DNA of 43,789 nucleotides, from the NCBI GenBank assembly GCA_023458095.1, contig JAEXAS010000043.1, positions 1 to 43,789 of the forward strand, in the 5' to 3' direction. A program made the position numbers and the translations under genes. Source of the DNA: Actinomycetes bacterium (lineage in GTDB: Bacteria > Actinomycetota > Actinomycetes > Propionibacteriales > Propionibacteriaceae). Positions 33,303-40,758 of the stretch are shown here, piece by piece. Numbering within the stretch: position 1 is the first letter of the stretch; each line of letters starts with the position of its first letter. The notes beneath the pieces are model-generated. The model searched no databases, had not been told where the DNA came from, and saw only the letters and a list, made by a program, of their open reading frames with translations.

Positions 33303-33343
33303 CATGTTTCCGCACAGTCAACCACGTCAGAATTGAGGTAATG

Positions 33344-35092
33344 ATGCCTGGTGAATCACCACAACAACTGACCGGAGCACAGGCACTGGTCCAGTCCCTG
33401 GAGCGGGTCGGTGTCGAGGTGATCTTCGGCATTCCCGGTGGATCGATCCTGCCCGCCTACGATCCGCTGTACGACTCCAAGATCCGTCACATCCTGGTCC
33501 GGCACGAACAAGGTGCTGGCCACGCTGCCGAGGGTTACGCCCAAGCAACCGGACGGGTCGGTGTCTGCATCGCGACATCGGGTCCCGGGGCCACGAACCT
33601 GGTCACCGCGATCGCCGATGCGTACATGGATTCGGTGCCCATGGTGGCGATCACCGGCCAGGTCGCCAGCCGGGCTATCGGCACCGATGCCTTTCAGGAA
33701 GCCGACATTCGCGGCATCACCTTTCCGATCACCAAGCACAGCTTCTTGATCACCGACCCCGCTGACATTCCCCATGCCATCGCGGCCGCCTTCCATCTGG
33801 CCAAGACCGGGCGTCCGGGGCCGGTGCTGGTCGATATCGCCAAGGACGCTTTGGCCTCCAACACCGAGTTCCACTGGCCCGACGAACTTGACCTGCCCGG
33901 CTATCGTCCGGTCACCCGCCCGCATGGCAAGCAGATCCGGGAGGCCGCGCGGCTGATCGGTGAGGCCCAGCGTCCGGTGATCTACCTCGGTGGTGGCGTG
34001 AACCGGGCTCGCGCCTGGGACGCGCTGGCCGAGCTGGTGGAGTTGATCGGTGCCCCGGTGGTCACCACGCTGATGGCGCGCGGAGCATTTCCCGACAGCC
34101 ACCCCCTGAACTACGGAATGCCGGGTATGCACGGCACCGTGGCTGCGGTTGGTGCGCTGCAGAAGGCCGATCTGCTGATTACCTTGGGCGCCCGCTTCGA
34201 CGACCGGGTCACCGGCAAGTTGGACTCCTTCGCCCCCGATGCGAAGGTCATTCACGCTGATATCGACCCGGCGGAGATCTCCAAGAACCGCTTGGCCGAT
34301 GTGCCGATCGTCGGCGACCTGGCCGAGGTGCTGGCTGAACTCAACGCGGCCCTGCGCGGCACCGAGCATCCCGACTGGTCGAGTTGGTTGGGCTACCTCG
34401 ACGGCTTGCGCTCCCGCTACCAGGCCACGGAGTATCCCGCCGAGACCGACGGGCTGCTCGGGCCGGAATACGTGATCAAACGGCTGGGCGAAATCGTCGG
34501 ACCCGATGCGACCTACGTCTCCGGCGTGGGCCAGCATCAGATGTGGGCCGCACACCTGCTGCCACATGAGCGACCTGAACGATTCTTCAACTCCGGCGGA
34601 GCCGGCACGATGGGTTACTGCGTGCCGACCGCTATGGGGGCCAAGGTTGGGCGTCCCGATGACGTGGTGTGGGGAATCGACGGTGATGGCTGCTTCCAGA
34701 TGACCAATCAGGAACTGGTCACCTGTTTCCTGGAGGGCATCCCGGTCAAGATCGCGGTGCTGAACAACCGCAGCCTGGGCATGGTGCGGCAGTGGCAGAC
34801 CTTGTTCTATGGCGAGCGCTACTCCAACACCAACCTGAAGTCGCACCTGGTTCCGGACTTTCCGAAACTGGCTGAGGCCATGGGGGCGGTCGGGCTGCGC
34901 GCCGAAACGGTCGAGGACGTGGATCGAGTCATCGAAGAGGCGATGGCGATCAACGACCGGCCCGTGGTGGTCGAGTTCGTGGTCCACAAGGACGCCATGG
35001 TCTGGCCGATGGTTCCGGCCGGCACCAGCAATGACGACATCAAGATCGCTCGGGACCTGGCTCCCGATTGGAACGGGGAGGAAGACCTGTGA
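33344..35092 (+). CDS. ilvB: Acetolactate synthase large subunit
   Basis: A 582-residue thiamine-diphosphate enzyme making acetolactate or acetohydroxybutyrate. The N-terminal domain has GVEVIFGIPGG and the catalytic Glu in HILVRHEQGAGHAAEGYA (about 50-67). The C-terminal TPP/metal motif is GDGCFQMTNQEL with VLNNRSLGMVRQWQ. ATG 33344 has GAGG with 5-nt spacing; ATG 33341 is an alternative one codon earlier. It is first in ilvBNC, controlled by the attenuator upstream, and overlaps ilvN by 4 bp (GTGA). Confidence 0.96.
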   Translation: MPGESPQQLTGAQALVQSLERVGVEVIFGIPGGSILPAYDPLYDSKIRHILVRHEQGAGHAAEGYAQATGRVGVCIATSGPGATNLVTAIADAYMDSVPMVAITGQVASRAIGTDAFQEADIRGITFPITKHSFLITDPADIPHAIAAAFHLAKTGRPGPVLVDIAKDALASNTEFHWPDELDLPGYRPVTRPHGKQIREAARLIGEAQRPVIYLGGGVNRARAWDALAELVELIGAPVVTTLMARGAFPDSHPLNYGMPGMHGTVAAVGALQKADLLITLGARFDDRVTGKLDSFAPDAKVIHADIDPAEISKNRLADVPIVGDLAEVLAELNAALRGTEHPDWSSWLGYLDGLRSRYQATEYPAETDGLLGPEYVIKRLGEIVGPDATYVSGVGQHQMWAAHLLPHERPERFFNSGGAGTMGYCVPTAMGAKVGRPDDVVWGIDGDGCFQMTNQELVTCFLEGIPVKIAVLNNRSLGMVRQWQTLFYGERYSNTNLKSHLVPDFPKLAEAMGAVGLRAETVEDVDRVIEEAMAINDRPVVVEFVVHKDAMVWPMVPAGTSNDDIKIARDLAPDWNGEEDL

Positions 35093-35634
35093 ACACCCAC
35101 ACTTTGAGCGTCCTGGTGGAGAACAAGCCGGGCGTCCTGGCGCGGATCTCGGGGCTCTTCGCCCGCCGCGGCTACAACATCGAGTCGCTGGCCGTCGGTC
35201 CGACCGAGAACGAGGAGTTCTCGCGGATCACCGTGCAGGTCGCGGTGGCCAGCCAGCAGGTTCTGGAGCAGATCGTCAAGCAGCTCAACAAGCTGATTGA
35301 GGTGCTCAAGATCGTCGAGCTGGAGGACAATAACTCCGTCAGCCGTGAGCTCATGCTCATCAAGGTGAAGGCCGATCCGGCCACGCGCAGCCAGATCATC
35401 GAGATCGTGCAGTTGTTCCGCGGCAAGACCGTGGACGTCCACAACGACGCGATGACGATCGAAGCAACCGGCTCGCCGGCCAAGCTGGAGGCATTGCTGG
35501 AGATGCTGCACCCCTATGGTGTGCGTGAACTGGTGCAATCCGGTGTGGTCGCCCTTGGGCGAGGTGGGCGTTCACTCTCGGATCGTGCCAAGATCGACAA
35601 GACTCGTCCGGCCAATGGCTCGTCGGACCAATAA
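35089..35634 (+). CDS. ilvN: Acetolactate synthase small regulatory subunit
   Basis: A 181-residue regulatory subunit. The N-terminal ACT domain starts HTLSVLVENKPGVLARISGL and continues RRGYNIESLAVG; valine binds this type of domain for feedback inhibition. The C-terminal half includes VDVHNDAMTIEATGSPAKLE. The last 20 residues are a basic tail. GTG 35089 overlaps the ilvB stop, and GGGGAGGAA just upstream is the ribosome site. ilvC follows after 17 bp. Confidence 0.95.
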   Translation: MNTHTLSVLVENKPGVLARISGLFARRGYNIESLAVGPTENEEFSRITVQVAVASQQVLEQIVKQLNKLIEVLKIVELEDNNSVSRELMLIKVKADPATRSQIIEIVQLFRGKTVDVHNDAMTIEATGSPAKLEALLEMLHPYGVRELVQSGVVALGRGGRSLSDRAKIDKTRPANGSSDQ

Positions 35635-35651
35635 GGAGACAGAAGGAACCC

Positions 35652-36680
35652 ATGGCAGAAATGTTCTACGACGACGACGCTGATCTGGCCGTCCTGCAAG
35701 GCCGGCATGTGGCCGTGCTCGGGTATGGCAGCCAAGGCCACGCCCACGCGCTGAATCTGCGCGACTCCGGTGTGGACGTGCGGGTGGGGCTTCGAGAGGG
35801 CTCGGCGAGTTGGGCCAAGGCTGAAGCCGAAGGGCTGCGGGTCGTGACCCCGGCCCAGGCGGTCGAAGAGGCCGACTTGATCATGGTGCTGGCTCCCGAC
35901 CAGGTGCAGCGCACCTTGTACGCCGACGCGATCGCACCGAACCTGGTGCCTGGCGATGCGCTGTTCTTCGCTCACGGCTTCAACATCCGGTTCGGCTACA
36001 TCACCCCGCCCGAAGGGGTCGATGTCTGCATGGTCGCTCCCAAGGGACCGGGCCACCTGGTGCGTCGTGAGTACGCCGAGGGCCGCGGCGTCCCGGTGAT
36101 CGTGGCGGTGGAGAAGGACGAGTCCGGCAATGCCTGGCCTTTGGCCTTGTCCTATGCCAAGGCGATCGGTGGACTGCGTGCCGGCGGCATCAAGACCACC
36201 TTCACCGAGGAGACCGAGACCGACCTGTTCGGTGAGCAGACGGTGCTGTGCGGCGGCGTCTCCAAGCTGATCCAGTACGGCTTCGAGGTGTTGACCGAGG
36301 CCGGCTACCAGCCTGAGGTCGCCTACTTCGAGGTGCTGCATGAGCTGAAGCTCATCGTTGACCTGATCAACGAGGGTGGCATCACCAAGCAGCGCTGGTC
36401 GGTGTCCGACACTGCGGAGTACGGCGACTACGTCTCCGGCCCGCGGGTCATCGATCCGCATGTGAAGGAGAACATGAAGGCAGTGCTGGCCGACATCCAG
36501 TCCGGCGCCTTCGCCGCTCGCTTCATCGCCGATCAGGACGCCGGCGCGCCGGAGTTCAAGGCCCTGCGCGAGGCCGGCCAGAACCACCCGATCGAGCCGG
36601 TCGGTCGTGAACTGCGCAAGCTGTTCTCCTGGGTCAAGCCCACCGACGCCGACTACGTGGAAGGCTCCGCCGCCCGCTGA
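35652..36680 (+). CDS. ilvC: Ketol-acid reductoisomerase (NADP+)
   Basis: A 342-residue class I enzyme. The NADPH-binding motif is VAVLGYGSQGHAHALNL (about 20-36). Metal-binding acidic residues lie in EETETDLFGEQTVLCGG (Asp about 191, Glu about 195). SPKG-type VAPKGPGHLVRREY is also clear. It turns acetolactate into dihydroxyisovalerate in valine, leucine and isoleucine synthesis. ATG 35652 has AAGGAG and AGAAGGA upstream. It ends the ilvBNC operon; a long palindrome starts 19 bp after its stop. Confidence 0.96.
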   Translation: MAEMFYDDDADLAVLQGRHVAVLGYGSQGHAHALNLRDSGVDVRVGLREGSASWAKAEAEGLRVVTPAQAVEEADLIMVLAPDQVQRTLYADAIAPNLVPGDALFFAHGFNIRFGYITPPEGVDVCMVAPKGPGHLVRREYAEGRGVPVIVAVEKDESGNAWPLALSYAKAIGGLRAGGIKTTFTEETETDLFGEQTVLCGGVSKLIQYGFEVLTEAGYQPEVAYFEVLHELKLIVDLINEGGITKQRWSVSDTAEYGDYVSGPRVIDPHVKENMKAVLADIQSGAFAARFIADQDAGAPEFKALREAGQNHPIEPVGRELRKLFSWVKPTDADYVEGSAAR

Positions 36681-36698
36681 CCCGGCGTCCCCGCTCAG

Positions 36699-36760
36699 AC
36701 GCTCCCAAAACGCGCAGTTGCTCCCGAACCTTCGGGAGCAACTGCCGTTTTTGGGAGCGT
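36699..36760 (+). repeat. Long palindrome, copy 1 (after ilvC)
   Basis: A near-perfect hairpin of about 26 bp: inner stem 36715-36727 with 36732-36744 (13 bp, CTCCCGA/TCGGGAG core), outer stem GCTCCCAAAA with a TTTTTGGGAGC arm and single-base bulges. The loop is ACCT. Copy 2 lies at 37722-37787. It could end ilvBNC transcription, but its sequence is conserved between copies in the loop as well as the arms, which points to a dispersed palindromic repeat family. Confidence 0.85.
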
Positions 36761-36800
36761 TTTGCGTTTGGGTGTTGGCGGGGTGTTGTCCGTGGGCGAA

Positions 36801-36830
36801 GGGGGGTAGCGGGAGGGGTGGGTGAGGGGG
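36801..36830 (+). promoter_or_regulatory. G-quadruplex motif before the nuclease-like gene
   Basis: Five G tracts of 6, 3, 4, 3 and 5 bases with loops TAGC, A, T and TGA fit the canonical G4 rule. It is on the coding strand and ends 4 nt before ATG 36835, so a folded mRNA would cover the purine-rich ribosome binding site. Confidence 0.6.
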
Positions 36831-36834
36831 TCGG

Positions 36835-37722
36835 ATGGGCGGTATGACCGTACAGCGGACTTCTGAACTGTTGGCAGTAGGGCTGAGCCAGCGTGATTTG
36901 AGCCACGCCCAGACGGCCGGACTGCGCACCAAAGTCCGCCACGGCGCCTATGTCGATACGGCGGCCGAGGACGCCATCGGGAAGCATCGGCAGCTGATTG
37001 CTGCGACCTGGCCGCTGCTGGGCGAGCACACCGTCATCAGTCATGCCTCGGCGGGGCTGTTGTACGGGTTGCCCACCTGGGATCATCTGCTCGGACGAGT
37101 TTGGGTGACCCGTCAGACCGGCCACGGCAAGCGCACCCAAAACCTCATCGTCACCCAGGCTGCGCTGTCCCCGGTTGAGGTTGCCGAGCAGTTCGGTTAT
37201 CAGCTCACCAGCTTGGAGCGGACTGCGGCCGACTACGCACGGTCGGTGAACTATCCCAATGCCGTCGCGGTGCTGGACGCAGCACTTCGCGGCGGTGCCG
37301 AACCCGGATTGCTCGGCGCCATCATTGACGCCGCCCGCCATTGCAAGGGTGCCTTGGTGGCGCGCCGGGCGCTGGCCTTCGCCGATCCGCGATCGGAGAG
37401 TGTGGGGGAGTCGGTGAGTCGGGTCGTGCTCGCCCAACTGGGTCTGCCTGCCCCCGTCCTGCAGTTCGAGGTCTTTCACCAGGGTGTGTGGATCGCTCGC
37501 ACTGACTTTGCCTGGCCGGGCCATCGACTGATCGGTGAGTTCGACGGACGCATCAAGTATCTCGGCACCAGCGCGGAGGTCGCCGACACCGTGATGCGCG
37601 AAAAGCGGCGCCAGCAGGCCCTGGAGGACGCCGGCTGGACCGTCGTCCGGTGGACCTGGCCCGACCTGAAGACCCCTGCCACCCTCCGATCCCGTCTCGC
37701 CCCCTACCTGCGAACCCTCTGA
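36835..37722 (+). CDS. AbiEi-type winged-helix / DUF559-like nuclease-domain protein
   Basis: A 295-residue protein of a type common in actinobacterial accessory DNA. Residues about 5-50 (SQRDLSHAQTAGLRTKVRHGAYV) resemble the AbiEi antitoxin-like winged helix; SHASAGLLYGLP (about 69-80) is also typical. The C-terminal 100 residues resemble DUF559/Vsr-like PD-(D/E)xK folds, with Glu192, Asp224, Glu235 and Asp237 (GEFDGRIKY) as candidate catalytic residues, then EKRRQQALEDAGWTVVRWTW. It may be a nuclease or a transcription-linked factor; no partner toxin gene (AbiEii) is adjacent. It lies between two copies of a long palindrome and has a G4 motif at its ribosome site. ATG 36844 is an alternative start. 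Confidence 0.72.
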   Translation: MGGMTVQRTSELLAVGLSQRDLSHAQTAGLRTKVRHGAYVDTAAEDAIGKHRQLIAATWPLLGEHTVISHASAGLLYGLPTWDHLLGRVWVTRQTGHGKRTQNLIVTQAALSPVEVAEQFGYQLTSLERTAADYARSVNYPNAVAVLDAALRGGAEPGLLGAIIDAARHCKGALVARRALAFADPRSESVGESVSRVVLAQLGLPAPVLQFEVFHQGVWIARTDFAWPGHRLIGEFDGRIKYLGTSAEVADTVMREKRRQQALEDAGWTVVRWTWPDLKTPATLRSRLAPYLRTL

Positions 37723-37787
37723 TTCGCTCCCAAAACACGCAGACGCTCCCGAACCTTCGGGAGGAACTGCGCGTTTTGGGAGCGAAT
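37722..37787 (+). repeat. Long palindrome, copy 2 (after the nuclease-like gene)
   Basis: A perfect 15-bp outer stem (37722-37736 with 37773-37787), a short middle stem (38-42 with 67-71 of the 37700s) and inner CTCCCGA/TCGGGAG around loop ACCT. Its left arm begins at the last base of the stop codon. Core text GCTCCCAAAAC, GCTCCCGAACCTTCGGGAG and GTTTTGGGAGCG is shared with copy 1. It can also act as a terminator ahead of the ATPase promoter. Confidence 0.85.
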
Positions 37788-37800
37788 GGCGGGGCATGGT

Positions 37801-37806
37801 TAGGCT
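37801..37806 (+). promoter_or_regulatory. -10 box of the P-type ATPase gene, predicted leaderless
   Basis: TAGGCT followed by 7 nt and GTG 37814. An ATG at 37796 is in frame but lies before this box, so it would not be in the transcript. Confidence 0.5.
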
Positions 37807-37813
37807 GAGGGGC

Positions 37814-40234
37814 GTGGAAAACGGTGTCGCGAGCGAGCGCGGGTTGAGTCCTGCTGAGGTTGCTGAACGGATAAGCCGCGGCGAGGTGAATGAACTGCCG
37901 CCGCGCTCGGGACGGACCACCTGGGACATCGTGAAGGCCAATGTCTTCACCCGCATCAACTTCTTGCTGATGGTGCTGTTCGTGATGGTGCTGAGCACCG
38001 GGAGCATCGTCAATGCCTTGTTCGGCTTCCTCATCATCATCAACTCCGGCATTGGCCTGATCCAGGAGCTGCGCGCGAAGCGGACCCTGGACAACCTCGC
38101 CGTGGTGGGGGAGGGCAAACCGCTGGTCCGCCGCGACGGCGTGACCGCCGAGCTTCCCCGGGAATCGGTGGTGCTGGACGACATCATCGAGATCGGGCCC
38201 GGTGATCAGATCATCGTCGACGGCGAGGTGGTCGAGGCGTCCTACCTGGAGGTGGACGAATCGCTGCTCACCGGCGAATCCGATGCCCTGGAGAAGGTCC
38301 CTGGCGATGAACTGATGTCGGGCAGCTTCGTGGTCGCAGGCGTTGGCGCCTTCCGGGCGACTCGGGTGGGGGCGGACTCCTATGCTGCCAAGCTCACCGC
38401 CGAGGCGTCCAAGTTCTCCCTGGTCAAATCCGAACTTCAGACCGGCATCAACAAGATCCTGCGCCTGATTACCTGGCTCCTGATCCCGGTGGGAGTCGCC
38501 ACGGTATGGGTGCAAGCCACCGAGAATCCCCACGAGAGCTGGCAGCAGATCGTGCTGCGCATGTCCGGCGCGCTGGTGCCGATGGTGCCCGAAGGGCTGG
38601 TTCTGTTGACCTCCTTGGCCTTCGCCGTCGGGGTGGTGCGGTTGGGGCAACTCAATGTGCTGGTACAGGAACTGCCGGCCATCGAAGGGCTCGCCCGCGT
38701 AGACGTGGTCTGTGCCGACAAGACCGGAACCCTCACCGAGAACGGCCTACGGTTCAGCGATCTCAACGCTGTGGACGGGCTGGACCTGGACGCCACTCGA
38801 ACTGTGCTGGCCCAACTCGCCGGCGCCGACCCGCGGCCCAACGCCTCGATGCAGGCCATCGCGCATGAACTCCCGCACGACGGCGATCTGTGGCCGGTGA
38901 GCGCCATGGCGCCGTTCACCTCGGCCAAGAAATGGTCGGGCATCAGTTTCGCCGAGCGCGGCAACTGGATCATCGGCGCCCCGGACGTCCTGGCGGCCGC
39001 GGGCAGTGTGGCCGCGACTCGGGCCGAGCAGATCGGCTCCACCGGACGGCGAGTGCTGCTGCTGGCGCAGTCGGATCGCGCTGTCGATGCCGCCGATGCG
39101 CCCGGCGTGGTGAGCCCGGTCGCCCTGATCGTGCTGGAGCAGAAGGTGCGTCCCGAAGCGGCCACGACCTTGGCCTACTTCGCCGAGCAGGACGTGGCGG
39201 TCAAGGTGATCTCCGGAGACAACGCGACGTCGGTGGGGGCGGTGACCGGCTCGTTGGGCGTGGCCACAGGTGAGGTCGTCGACGCGCGCAAGCTACCCGA
39301 GGGTGAATCCGAATTCGCCGATGCTGTCGAGGCTGCGGGCGTGTTCGGCCGGGTGACCCCGCAGCAGAAGCGCCAGATGGTCGCCGCGCTGCAGTCGCGG
39401 GGCCACAACGTCGCCATGACCGGCGACGGGGTGAACGACGTGCTGGCCATCAAAGACTCCGACCTGGGGGTCGCCATGGGCTCGGGGGCGGCGGCTACTC
39501 GCTCGGTGGCGCAGTTGGTCTTGTTGGATGATTCCTTCGCCACTTTGCCCCATGTGGTGGCTGAGGGTCGGCGGGTCATCGGGAACATCGAGCGGGTGGC
39601 GAACTTCTTCCTCACCAAGACGATGTACTCCATCGTGCTGGCCCTCCTGGTGGCCCTGTGGCGGATCCCGTTTCCCTTCGTGCCGATCCACATCAGCTTC
39701 GTGGGCTGGTTCACCATCGGTATTCCGGCTTCCATCCTGGCGCTGGCTCCCAACGCCGAACGGGCCCGTCCTGGCTTCTTGAAACGGGTGATGAGCTTCT
39801 CCATTCCGGCCGGCGTCGTGGTCGCGGTGGCCGCCTTCACGACCTACCTGGTCACCATGCCTGCGCAGATCGATTCGGTGGCCGGGACGCAGGCCAGCAC
39901 CGCTGCGCTGACGACCCTCATGATCGGTGGGGCCTGGGTGATGATCACCACGGCCCGGCCCTACCAGTGGTGGAAGCTGCTGATGATCGCGCTGTGTGCG
40001 CTGGCCGCCTTCGCGACGATCTTCTGGCTGCCGGGCTGGTATGCCGCCGGGGTGGAGACGCTGCCGTGGCTGGTGCGGTTCAACCCGCAGCTGGATCCGA
40101 GCAATGCCGCCATGATGAGCACCGGAATCTGGGCGGGGCTGGCTGCGGCGGGCATCGTCGAGGCCTTGTGGTGGATCTCCGGACGGATCACCGGCCAGCA
40201 CCGCCACCTGTTCGGCAGCCTGGCCGATCGGTGA
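37814..40234 (+). CDS. P-type cation-transporting ATPase, CtpE-like
   Basis: An 806-residue P-type ATPase. The actuator has LLTGESD (about 155), the phosphorylated Asp is about residue 302 in CADKTGTLTENG, and the hinge is TGDGVNDVLAIKDSD. Hydrophobic segments occur at about 45-80, 215-290 and five or six in the last 200 residues. The M4 motif VPMVPEGLVLLTSLAFAVG and the length resemble mycobacterial CtpE, which has been linked to calcium uptake. Heavy-metal CPC motifs are absent. The exact ion is uncertain. The gene ends 4 bp from a convergent small membrane-protein gene. Confidence 0.86.
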   Translation: MENGVASERGLSPAEVAERISRGEVNELPPRSGRTTWDIVKANVFTRINFLLMVLFVMVLSTGSIVNALFGFLIIINSGIGLIQELRAKRTLDNLAVVGEGKPLVRRDGVTAELPRESVVLDDIIEIGPGDQIIVDGEVVEASYLEVDESLLTGESDALEKVPGDELMSGSFVVAGVGAFRATRVGADSYAAKLTAEASKFSLVKSELQTGINKILRLITWLLIPVGVATVWVQATENPHESWQQIVLRMSGALVPMVPEGLVLLTSLAFAVGVVRLGQLNVLVQELPAIEGLARVDVVCADKTGTLTENGLRFSDLNAVDGLDLDATRTVLAQLAGADPRPNASMQAIAHELPHDGDLWPVSAMAPFTSAKKWSGISFAERGNWIIGAPDVLAAAGSVAATRAEQIGSTGRRVLLLAQSDRAVDAADAPGVVSPVALIVLEQKVRPEAATTLAYFAEQDVAVKVISGDNATSVGAVTGSLGVATGEVVDARKLPEGESEFADAVEAAGVFGRVTPQQKRQMVAALQSRGHNVAMTGDGVNDVLAIKDSDLGVAMGSGAAATRSVAQLVLLDDSFATLPHVVAEGRRVIGNIERVANFFLTKTMYSIVLALLVALWRIPFPFVPIHISFVGWFTIGIPASILALAPNAERARPGFLKRVMSFSIPAGVVVAVAAFTTYLVTMPAQIDSVAGTQASTAALTTLMIGGAWVMITTARPYQWWKLLMIALCALAAFATIFWLPGWYAAGVETLPWLVRFNPQLDPSNAAMMSTGIWAGLAAAGIVEALWWISGRITGQHRHLFGSLADR

Positions 40235-40238
40235 TCGC

Positions 40239-40625
40239 TCAGGCGAGCTGATCGGTCCAGGCGTGACCGTTCCAGAAGCGCTGGCCGGGACCATTGGGGT
40301 TGGGATACCAACCCGGCAGGGGAGCTGCGGGCAGCGCAGCAACCGACATGGGCACAACCGCGATCTGTCGATGGTTGAGCAGTGACAGCACCAAGGCCAC
40401 GATCCAACCGACTACGGTCCAACCCAGAAACAGGTTGATAAGCAAGATGCCGACCTGATCACGTTTGCCGCGGGTCGCTGCGATCGCCCACGGCAGCAGA
40501 TACAGGCTGGTGAAGACGGCCAGAAGCCAGGCGACGACCACCAATGCGGTGTTGGGTTGTTCCTGATCGGTGATGGCGACGGGGGTGGTGCCGTATTGCA
40601 CCGGTTGATACTGCTGCCAACTCAT
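40239..40625 (-). CDS. Superinfection-immunity-like membrane protein with DUF2510 tail
   Basis: A 128-residue protein. Two hydrophobic helices (about 27-50 and 58-84, with LLINLFLGWTVVGWIVALVLSL) match the Imm/superinfection-immunity type of small membrane protein known from T4-like phages and common in bacteria. The C-terminal end PGWYPNPNGPGQRFWNGHAWT is a DUF2510 motif, a short actinobacterial module. The N terminus is Gln/Tyr-rich. Function is unknown; the phage name comes from family history and not from evidence here. ATG 40625 has GGAGG with 5-nt spacing. Confidence 0.78.
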   Translation of the reverse strand: MSWQQYQPVQYGTTPVAITDQEQPNTALVVVAWLLAVFTSLYLLPWAIAATRGKRDQVGILLINLFLGWTVVGWIVALVLSLLNHRQIAVVPMSVAALPAAPLPGWYPNPNGPGQRFWNGHAWTDQLA

Positions 40626-40641
40626 GACGACCTCCGTAGGC

Positions 40642-40647
40642 AGCCTA
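40642..40647 (-). promoter_or_regulatory. -10 box of the superinfection-immunity-like gene
   Basis: TAGGCT on the minus strand, 16 nt before the ATG at 40625. Transcription would begin just before GGAGG, giving a leader of about 10 nt consisting almost only of the ribosome site. Confidence 0.45.
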
Positions 40648-40704
40648 GCAAGGACCGAGAACGGGGTTCAGTGTCATCGTCCGTGGGCGCTCCCGGAGAC
40701 GCCA

Positions 40705-40744
40705 CAACGGCCGGCTGGCTCACAGCGGAGCCGGCCGGCCGTTG
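40705..40744 (-). terminator. Terminator after leuB
   Basis: A 17-bp stem (40705-40721 with 40728-40744, one G-U) and 6-nt loop ACAGCG lie 14 bp after the leuB stop on the minus strand. No U tract is present. It stops leuB transcripts from entering the small membrane-protein gene. Confidence 0.8.
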
Positions 40745-40758
40745 GGTGGCAGAAGGAC

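Noticed and set aside
33356..34987. 543-codon minus-strand frame opposite ilvB
   Set aside because: His/Gly/Gln-rich composition typical of antisense frames; ilvB motifs are complete on the plus strand.
36681..37813. Classical insertion sequence around the nuclease-like gene
   Set aside because: The palindromes are hairpins, not terminal inverted repeats of one element; no transposase and no clear target-site duplication were seen.
36634..38187. 517-codon minus-strand frame crossing both long palindromes
   Set aside because: It spans intergenic repeats and two plus-strand genes and shows no domain. The plus-strand genes explain the region better.
39293..40357. 354-codon minus-strand frame opposite the P-type ATPase
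   Set aside because: Composition and lack of motifs mark it as antisense; it would also overlap the small membrane-protein gene.
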